A DNA stretch of 64,000 nucleotides from Vigna angularis (Eukaryota > Streptophyta > Magnoliopsida > Fabales > Fabaceae): positions 5,638,501 to 5,702,500 of the forward strand of contig NC_068973.1 in NCBI RefSeq assembly GCF_016808095.1, in the 5' to 3' direction. Below the pieces are notes generated by a model, which saw only the letters and a program-made list of their open reading frames with translations, was not told the origin of the DNA and did not search any database. The position numbers and the translations under genes were made by a program. Shown here piece after piece: positions 57,181 to 64,000 of the stretch. The first letter of the stretch is position 1, and each line of letters opens with the position of its first letter.

Positions 57181-57664
57181 TAATCTGGCCCTACAGGCAT
57201 TTAGCTAATTGCAGGCTTCGCAGATAGTCAGCCAACAATTCGGCCTCCAAAGGTTAAAACTTGTCGGCCAATCCTAGCCTCGGGGACTCGGCCTCCAAAG
57301 ACATCTACCGCTCGGCCGTATTAAATCAGATGATTAGTCGTTCGGCCTCACGGGTTCAACCGTTCGTTATCCCGGGTCCAACATGCGTTCGCCCGTTCGG
57401 CTTCTGCCAATTCTACTGCTCGATGCAGTCAGTTCAGCCATTCGGCTTCGCATGCTTCCGGCAGTTCGACCCTCTCCGTATTCATGTCGGCCATACATGC
57501 ATCCTCAAGTGACTGGTCTACCCTACAGGGTGTAAGCATCTACTTCCTTTAAACTTCAAATTCGATTTCGTTTTCTGCCTAATGCAGGTAACCGGAATGA
57601 TTGCTTGACCATATAAAACAAAAAGGGCTCTCCTCAATCATCCCGCATCAAACAGAGAAAGCCT

Positions 57665-58200
57665 AAGTTGATGAACGGAGCCATTCCTGTCAGCTTGGCC
57701 GGACGATGCACGGAGAGTTCCCCCGAGAACCACTGCCGTCTGCCCAGCAAAAGTCCAAGTTGATGAACGGAGCCATTCTTGTCAGCTTGACCGGACGGTG
57801 CACGGAGCGTTCCACCGAGAACCACTGTCGTCCGCCCAGCAAGAGTCCAAGTTGATGAACGGAGCCATTCTTGTCAGCTTGGCCGGACGGTGCACGGAGC
57901 GTTCCCCCGAGAACCACTACCGTCCGCCCAGCAAAAGTCCAAGTTGATGAACAGAGCCATTCCTGTCAGCTTGGCCGGACGGTGCACGGAGCGTTCCCCC
58001 GAGAACCATTGCCGTCCGCCCACCAAAAAGTCTAAGTTGATGAACGGAGCCATTCCTATCAGCTTGGCCGGACGGTGCACGGAACGTTCCCCCGAGAACC
58101 ATTGTCGTCCGCCCACCAAAAAGTCAAAGTTGATGAACGGAGCCATTCCTGTCAGCTTGGCCAGACGGTGCACGGAGCTTAGCCAGACGGCTCCCAAAGG
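57665..58200. repeat. 92-bp tandem repeat, 6 copies
   Basis: Units starting AAGTTGATGAACGGAGCCAT begin at 57,665, 57,757, 57,849, 57,941, 58,034 and 58,127, with spacing 92, 92, 92, 93 and 93. The open frames across it are repeat by-products. Confidence 0.9.
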
Positions 58201-58337
58201 TACGTATTCAATCTCTACCATTTGGTCGTTCGGCCTCAGGTACTTAGCCAAAATTGGGATTCAGAATCGGGTCATCCGGCCTGAACTCCCGGACGTCCGT
58301 TCGGCCTCAAGCGCTCCTCCACCCGGCCTAAAAGAGC

Positions 58338-58533
58338 GCTCGTTAATCCGGCCTCAAAGAGCGTTTGTCCATCCGGCATCAGAGCGCTCGTCCATCCGGT
58401 CTCAAAGAGCGTTCGTCCATTCGGCCTAAAAGAGTGCTCGTTAATCCGGCCTCAAAGAGCGTTTGTCCATCCGGCATCAGAGCGCTCGTCCATCCGGTCT
58501 CAAAGAGCGTTCGTCCATCCGGCCTAAAAGAGC
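58338..58533. repeat. 98-bp tandem duplication
   Basis: GCTCGTTAATCCGGCCTCAA at 58,338 recurs at 58,436. Each unit contains four AGAGCG(C/T)(T/C)(C/T)GT(C/T)CATCCGGC-type subunits of about 25 bp. Confidence 0.85.
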
Positions 58534-58559
58534 GCTCGTCCATCTGGCCTCATTGTCAG

Positions 58560-58740
58560 CCATCCGGCCTCAATTCTCGGCCGTTCGGCCTCAACATATT
58601 CTCGGTCGTTCGGCCTCAACATATTCTCAGCCTTTCAGCCTCAACATGTCTCGGCCATTCGGCCTCGACATATCTCGGCTATCCAGCCTCAGTATACTCT
58701 CGGTCATTCGGTCCTAACAAGAATTCGACCGTTCGGCCAT
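58560..58740. repeat. GGCCGTTCGGCCTCAACATA array, part 2
   Basis: Seven or so units of about 25 bp (CTCGG(C/T)C(G/A)TTCGGCCTCAA plus CATAT). Same theme as 56,940-57,040. Confidence 0.75.
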
Positions 58741-59069
58741 AAAGGTACTTGCCGTCGTGCCTCTATCATCCATCCTTTATGGCGTCAGGGGTTAAGGCAC
58801 TCAACGAGCGGTTATTCTCGGAGGTGCTCTCTAGGAACAATCCTTTTCATCCGGATATCTTCAACCAACCAATCCACCTTACAAGGTATGAACACATACT
58901 TTCTTTAAACTGGAAATACGATCATGTTTCCCTCGTAATACAGGTGACCTGCCATAATTACACAACTGCACAAAGCAAAAAGGGGCCTCCTTAATCAACA
59001 CCGTCCACCCACCAAAAGTCCAAGTTGGTAAACGGAAAGTTTCACCAAGAAGCATTGTCGTCCGTCCCA

Positions 59070-59270
59070 TAAAGACCAAGTTGATTAAAAGAGTGTTCCA
59101 CCGAGAACCACTCTCAACTTGGTCGGGCCATAAAGGGAGAATTCCACCAAGAAGCATTGCGGTCCGCCCCATAAAGACCAAGCTGATGAAAAGAGTGTTC
59201 CACCGAGAACCACTCTCAACTTGGTCGGGCCGTAAACGGAGAGTTCCACCGAGAACCAATGTCGTCCGCG
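59070..59270. repeat. 102-bp tandem duplication
   Basis: AAAGACCAAGTTGATTAAAA at 59,071 recurs with small changes at 59,173. Each unit has a CCACTCTCAACTTGGTCGGG segment partly complementary to GACCAAGTTG, so each unit can fold back. Confidence 0.8.
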
Positions 59271-59879
59271 CAAAGAAGCCCAAATTGCTCGGACATCCGA
59301 AATAACCATCCGGCCGTTCGGCCTCCAAGGTACGTCACCATTCGGCCTCCAAGGTACGTCACCATTCGGCCTTAAGTACTTAGCCAAATCTGGCATCAAC
59401 ATTTGACCGTCCAGCAAATTGGCCTACTCATTTGGCCGTCCGGCCTCAACAAGCACTCAGCCAAAGCGGGCGCCCACCATCCGACCGTTTGGCCTCCAAG
59501 GTCGTCCCGGCATAGACCGAGCGGGCGGATAACACAAGACGTCTGCCCTGGTCGAGTGCCAAGGCCGAACGTCCATCCTTTTAACCAAACAGGACTGACC
59601 GTCCAATGTGAGCGTCCAAGCAAACGTCCGACTGGACAGGGACCAAGCGAAACCGAACATTCAAAAGGGCGGCCACGCCCGAGGGCCTCAACATCTCGGC
59701 CTAAATTCTCCGCCTCAAAAAGCCTATATAGGCATAACTATTACTCTCCCGCCTACTTGCAAACAAGCAGAAAGGACCTATAAAAGGAAAAGCACGGCAG
59801 GGATCTCGCCCCCTTTCATGAGAACCCTCTATAAAAACCCCTTTGCATAATAAAATTATGCTCGGGCTCGGGGGACTTG

Positions 59880-60727
59880 TGTTCCAGCAGGACCGGGCGA
59901 TGTACGGACAACCAGAGGCGGACGTCCAAAGCCGCCCGCCCCCCAAGTCACGAATAAGACCGAACGTCCACTGCCGAGCACCAAGAACGAGCATCGAAGT
60001 TATCGGTGCCCGGTCGCTCAATAGACCGAGCGACCCTCCAAGGTCGGCCAGATTCTAACGTCCGCCCAGGTGCGCAAAAAGGACCGAGCGCCCACTGTGA
60101 CCGGTCACCGAAGCCAGATGGCCGACCATCCTTCCAACCGATCGTGATTGGGCCGTTATCAGACCCACTAAAGGTAAAAGGGCCGTTATCAGGCCCATTA
60201 AAGGTAAAAGCCCATTACAATCAGTATAAATAAAGGTCTCAGATATGAGTTCTAGACCAACTTTTCTCACGATGTATACATGCATCACAAACTGCTCTGT
60301 CATATTATTGACTTGAGCGTCGGAGTGCCTTTAGCAGGTACCCGGCCCCCCGGCTTGGAGCACGGAGCAGCGCCTGGAGTAGGAGGACGTCCGCCCGGCT
60401 TGGAGCACGGAGCAGCACTTGGAGTAGGAGGACGTCCGCCCGGTTTGGAATGTGGAGCAGCGCCTGGAGTAGGAGGACGTCCGCCCGGTTTGGAATGTGG
60501 AGCAGCGCCTGGAGTAGGAGAGCGTCCGCCCGGTTTGGAACGTAGAGCAGCGTCCGTCCATCTTTGTACCCGCCAGTTCAGCTTGCTTCGGTTCGTGGGA
60601 TTCAGCAGTATCCGCCCGGTCCATCATCTTCGCCGTTTGCTCGCCCGCCTTTACCGTTTGTGACCGCCCGCCCGTCTTCGACTAGTAAGTGTGTTTCAAC
60701 GGGCCCTCGCCCAAAATATCCGAAACA
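59880..60727 (+). repeat. 3' LTR
   Basis: 848 bp. Same order as the 5' LTR, with a TATA-like motif near 60,221 and four full 45-bp units plus a partial from about 60,355. It lacks the 26-28 bp stretch near 55,560 of the 5' LTR. A modest number of substitutions separates the LTRs, so the insertion is not brand-new. Confidence 0.85.
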
Positions 60728-61323
60728 AAAACAAATTCCCCCTCACAGTGAATGACGAAAATGACGATGAGACAATGAAGGTGGAATATCTGGTTCTTCA
60801 AAAGAATCATCTCTTCTATTCATCAAATCACCAAGAAACAAACTCTTCCAGAGAAAACGTCGATGGATAGAGACAATGAATAGTGAACAACAATGAAAGA
60901 CACTGGTAAAGAATTAAAATTAGGTGAGCAAACTGATATACTTATGTGTTGAAAGACAAAATTCTTTAAATGATCAACCAAAACGATAAAAAATCGCGTT
61001 GCCACCGGTCAAAATTGAAACTCGGACTGTGACCACGGTGACGACTACGGTAGATTGCTGCGCTTGGAAAAATAATGTAATCCTTATATACAGAACTTAA
61101 AATTCCTTTTATTCTTTTAATAAAAAGTGTTGCTTTTTTTTTAATAAAGGGAAAAAAAATGAAAACCTTTACTTTTAATAAAAAAAAAAGAACGATAAAA
61201 AAAGGAAATTGAAGAGTACACTTCTAACAAACTCCAATAAAAACCTATTCTAAAGCAAAGAATCCCAAATAAATGGGAAATTTTATTTAAAGACAGAAAC
61301 CTAACAATCTTCTCTGTATTCTC
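60728..61323 (+). promoter_or_regulatory. Upstream region and leader of D
   Basis: From about 61,095 the family upstream module appears (TTATTCTTTTAATAAAAAG, then TCCCAAATAAATGGGAAATT near 61,262), ending in the leader AATCTTCTCTGTATTCTCAT. From 60,728 to 61,090 I see no gene; this is flank of the LTR element. Confidence 0.5.
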
Positions 61324-62409
61324 ATGGCTGATAAACCAGTCCAAATCGATGAAGGTGCTTCAGCCTCGTCTTCCACCTCATCTTCAACCTCTGCTTCTGT
61401 TTCGTTACCTGCGTCGTCTTCCACTTCATCTTCCACCTCTGCTTCGGTTTCAGTTGCTGCATCAGCTTCGGCTTATGCTTCCGCTTTAGCATTGGCGTCA
61501 GCATCGACAACAGCCAAAACAGTAGTATCATCATCGGCGTTGTCTTCGCTATCGGAATTAGCATCAGCGGCGTGGGCAACGGACTCAGCACCCAAAACAT
61601 CCACATCATGGGCACCACAACCAGTATCCAACTCATCTTCGGTACCATGGAGACTCACAGACGAGTTACCCATAAAACTGGAAGGAGCGAACAATATAGT
61701 TGCATGGAAAAAACAGGTTGTGCGTGTATTGATCACAGAAAACATGCTAGGGTTGGTTACAAGCCCTGTTATCCCTAAAAAATATGCAAGTGAAATGGAT
61801 CGTTCTCGTGATAACGTAAGGGAAGAGTATCGGAAATGGATTATTCAAGATCAAAGGGTGCGCACTTGGCTGTTATCATCTTTATCTGAATCCGTATGTT
61901 CTTTTGTGAGGGGAAAGGAACACGCATGGGAGGTTTGGAGTGGAGTGCTGGAAATCTGCCGTAATGAGTTGATAAGAAATATGAAGACAGGCTTAAGGGA
62001 AGAGATTAAGAATACAAAGAAAGGAAATCAAAGTGTGAGAGATTACGTTAGCAGGATCACTGCTCTCATTGGTACGTTGGTTGCTTTGGGAGATGATGTG
62101 TCTGAACAAGATCATGTTGACGCCATTTTGGAAGGGTTGCCGGACGAGTATGAATCTCTGCGAGCGATCATTCGTGCGCGTCGTGAACGTGCCACGGTTT
62201 CTCATCTTGAATCCTTGATGACAATACAAGAAACCTTGGTTAACAATTTAGAGAGTGAAGTTCCCCTCGAAACTCTACTTCCCCTTGGATCTCTTCATGT
62301 TGTTACTCCGGGACATTCTAGCAACGACAATGTTGATGGAGCCGGAAGAGGCCGTGGCGGTGGTCAGCGTGGTGGCAGAGGTGGCCGTTACAGTGGTCGT
62401 CGCCGTTAA
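61324..62409 (+). CDS. D: stand-alone copia Gag-like protein
   Basis: The ORF has 361 residues. Order: MADKPVQIDEGA start, Ser/Ala/Thr-rich linker (13-108), Gag-like core (about 113-305: DELPIKLEGANNIVAWKKQV, TWLLSSLSESV, AWEVWSGVLEICRNELI, IKNTKKGNQSVRDYV, LGDDVSEQDHVDAILEGLP, SHLESLMTIQET), a linker with LPLGSLHVVTPGHSSNDNVD, and a Gly/Arg tail (341-361) with GRGRGGGQRGGRGGRYSGRR. It is the least damaged full-length member and has a single copy here. The tail ends early: a TAA replaces the CGA seen in C and a 1-bp deletion follows, while the rest of the ancestral tail is still readable after the stop. No CCHC knuckle and no pol. The start is supported by the leader shared with A, B and C. 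Likely a domesticated or relic Gag; role unknown. Confidence 0.7.
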   Translation: MADKPVQIDEGASASSSTSSSTSASVSLPASSSTSSSTSASVSVAASASAYASALALASASTTAKTVVSSSALSSLSELASAAWATDSAPKTSTSWAPQPVSNSSSVPWRLTDELPIKLEGANNIVAWKKQVVRVLITENMLGLVTSPVIPKKYASEMDRSRDNVREEYRKWIIQDQRVRTWLLSSLSESVCSFVRGKEHAWEVWSGVLEICRNELIRNMKTGLREEIKNTKKGNQSVRDYVSRITALIGTLVALGDDVSEQDHVDAILEGLPDEYESLRAIIRARRERATVSHLESLMTIQETLVNNLESEVPLETLLPLGSLHVVTPGHSSNDNVDGAGRGRGGGQRGGRGGRYSGRRR

Positions 62410-62447
62410 GGGGTGAAGGAAGTGGTGCCCGTGGAGGTAGTAACTAG
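62410..62447 (+). pseudogene. Ghost of the ancestral D C-terminus
   Basis: After the D stop the DNA continues GGAAGTGGTGCCCGTGGAGG and TAGTAACTAG, which reads GSGARGGSN and stop, matching the end of C (GHRGSN). It is one base out of frame with D. Confidence 0.65.
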
Positions 62448-62860
62448 GTCTTCTGCTTCTCTTTTTTTTCTTTGTTTACTTTGACTCATTGTTACTGAAT
62501 TTGGTCGACTCAATAACTCAGTCATGGAGTTTGCTACTGAAAGTGTTTGTTGGAATGACAAATTATGCTTACTGTTTAAGAAATTAGATGTCAATAATAT
62601 AGCCATTTCTTTTGTTACAAATACGGTGATTGTTATCATATGTAGCGCTGCGCACCACCGATTTCTCTTCCATCGAGTCGCCCTGTTACAATTATAGGTA
62701 GATTTTTTAATATTAAAAATTAAAATGTATAATAATAATTTTATAGTTGTTAGCAAAATAATTAAAAAAATTAATATATATTTCAATTATGGACCAACTG
62801 TTTTTATAGTTTGTCAATTAATATTTTTAAATGTATAATTTTAAATGTATTTGTAAACTG
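62448..62860. other. 3' flank of D
   Basis: The family 3' flank (TTGACTCATTGTTACTGAAT, then CAGTCATGGAGTTTGCTACT) is at 62,480-62,540. Nothing else supportable. Confidence 0.6.
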
Positions 62861-62863
62861 TAT

Positions 62864-62873
62864 AAATAATAAT

Positions 62874-62910
<37 letters not shown>
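62864..62910. repeat. (AAT)n microsatellite
   Basis: About 15 AAT units. Confidence 0.95.
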
Positions 62911-62912
<2 letters not shown>

Positions 62913-63134
62913 AATTAGTGTATGTTTAAGATTGTACGAAGTTATTAGCTAACATAGAAATAAATAGTTAAATGAAATTGTTATTAATTATAATTATTCA
63001 TTATATATTATTAATATTTAATTAGTTGTTACTAATGCTTTGGATTTGAGGATACATTTGAGAAAGATAAAACAATTAGTTTAATAGATGAAACTGTAAG
63101 ATGACTAAATTATCCATGTAATAAAAGCTACTAT

Positions 63135-63135
63135 A

Positions 63136-63201
<66 letters not shown>

Positions 63202-63228
63202 GTTGTTGTTATTATTATTATTATTGTT
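63135..63228. repeat. (ATT)n microsatellite with GTT variants
   Basis: About 30 trinucleotide units, interrupted by GTT runs. Confidence 0.95.
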
Positions 63229-63284
63229 GTTAATATTATAAACTAATGTATTTAGTATAAATGTATTTATATTATTATTATATT

Positions 63285-63302
63285 TTACTATTATTATTAT
63301 TA

Positions 63303-63346
<44 letters not shown>
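63285..63346. repeat. (ATT)n microsatellite
   Basis: About 20 ATT units with one interruption. Confidence 0.95.
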
Positions 63347-63589
63347 GTAAATTTATTTTTTATTATTATCAGCGGTAGTTTTTTTTATTAATATGTTGTA
63401 AATTAATTTAAATGTATATTTCTCAAATTCTTTTTTATACTTAATTTTAGTTAATATACTATTTTTATATATTTATTTAAAACATCAAGTTACAATTTGT
63501 ATGTAATATAACTCTTCTAAATAACTTTATGTAATTAAAGTATAAATAAAACACAATTTACTTAAAAACGCACCCAAAACCCTCCTCAT

Positions 63590-64000
63590 TAAAAACACAC
63601 CCAAAACCCTCTGCGCGGACGCTAGGTGTCAAGCAGCAAGGATTCGAAAATCAGATAATAGAATGCAGGTGTCAGCAAGGAGCGGACGTTCGGTTTTAAC
63701 AAAACTAAATTTTCTGAAAAACCGCGTCACACTCTTTGCATGCATCTTCCTCTCCAAAATCTGATTTTTCTCAAATTCTCCTCCTTCTCTCTAAAAACCC
63801 TCCCTTCTCTCTACTAAAACTCACCATTTCTCTTCTCCGATCACCGTTCAGGCACCAGTTCTACTCTTCCGGCGTAGAGGACGATCGTTTGAACTTATCA
63901 GTTTCGGATTCTGGACTGGTAAGTTCATCCTTCCTCCATTCGTGTGTTTTCTGTAACATGCAAACCCAGATTCTTGGTTGCCTGAGTTGATCTTATCATT
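63590..64000 (+). other. CT-rich leader-like region at the window end
   Basis: Base composition changes sharply to GC/CT-rich. A long pyrimidine-rich tract (63,740-63,850) is followed by GTTTCGGATTCTGGACTG and a strong donor-like GGTAAGT (63,918). This fits the first exon of a gene, or the leader of a retroelement, continuing beyond the window. The longest frame here (63,736 on) begins at a non-ATG codon and is Ser/Leu-rich. Not recognised. Confidence 0.35.

Larger units (their letters stand above)
55317..60727 (+). mobile_element. LTR retrotransposon without gag/pol (LARD-like)
   Basis: The paired LTRs start TG(T)(A/T)CCAGCAGGACCGGG and end CCGAAACA. A primer-binding-site-like TGGCGCCCACCGTGGGGC lies two bases after the 5' LTR. 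A purine-rich CTCGGGGGACTT lies just before the 3' LTR. Flanks GAAAC and AAAAC are a 4-of-5 target duplication. The 3.7 kb interior has no gag, protease, RT or integrase frame; it is GC-rich and made of tandem and dispersed repeats. The element is therefore non-autonomous and would have depended on an unseen gypsy-type partner. The total length is 5.4 kb. Confidence 0.8.

Noticed and set aside
57874..58429. Overlapping open frames on both strands in the LTR element interior
   Set aside because: They follow the 92-bp tandem repeat and do not resemble gag or pol.

Overview
The window looks like repeat-rich, gene-poor intergenic DNA from a dicot nuclear genome. The base composition is very AT-rich. 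There are long (TA)n and (ATT)n microsatellites, plant CACTA (EnSpm) transposon ends, a Ty3/gypsy-type LTR element, and exons with GT-AG borders. The repeat styles resemble warm-season legumes (Vigna/Phaseolus), but that placement is an inference and is not proved here. No tRNA, rRNA, CRISPR or prokaryotic operon was seen.

The recurring theme is a small family of stand-alone genes encoding a Ty1/copia Gag-like (UBN2 / retrotran_gag_2) domain. Each full member has a short MA(E/D)KPVQVDEG-type start, a Ser/Ala/Thr-rich linker and a Gag-like core of about 190 residues. Most also have an Arg/Gly-rich basic tail where a copia Gag would normally carry a CCHC zinc knuckle. No protease, integrase or reverse transcriptase follows any of them. 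I call the four types A, B, C and D. A, B and C form an ancestral A-B-C cluster that has been copied several times.

Layout: Block I (1-13,265, plus strand) carries truncated A1, a 1.5 kb CACTA-like insertion, an antisense UXS gene fragment, B1 and C1. A spacer (13,266-20,383) holds the 5' end of one CACTA family, the 3' end of a second with decayed ULP1-protease exons, and a decapitated family-gene fragment. Block II (20,384 to about 35,082) is a near-identical inverted copy of block I: C2, B2, UXS fragment, CACTA insertion, A2, all reversed. A second spacer (35,083-37,079) contains a degenerate 48-bp minisatellite and an intact CACTA terminus at 36,881. Block III-left (37,080-45,905) is a direct repeat of 18,521-28,299, offset by about 17.6 kb in its main part, and carries C3, B3 and a UXS fragment. 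At about 45,906 the sequence folds back: block III-right (45,907 to about 51,185) runs on the plus strand with A3 and internally deleted remnants of B and C. It also holds the empty site for the CACTA insertion.

The right third is different. From 51,186 to 54,630 I see no gene. At 54,634-55,214 there is a duplicated fragment of a gypsy polymerase C-terminus. At 55,317-60,727 lies a GC-rich LTR element without gag or pol (LARD-like), with paired LTRs, a PBS, and an interior built of tandem repeats. The fourth family gene, D, lies at 61,324-62,409, followed by ATT microsatellites and a CT-rich leader-like region at the window end. B1, B2 and B3 translate identically, as do C1, C2 and C3, so the duplications are recent or homogenised. 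Because the arms are so similar, the architecture should be confirmed with long reads before it is taken as biological.
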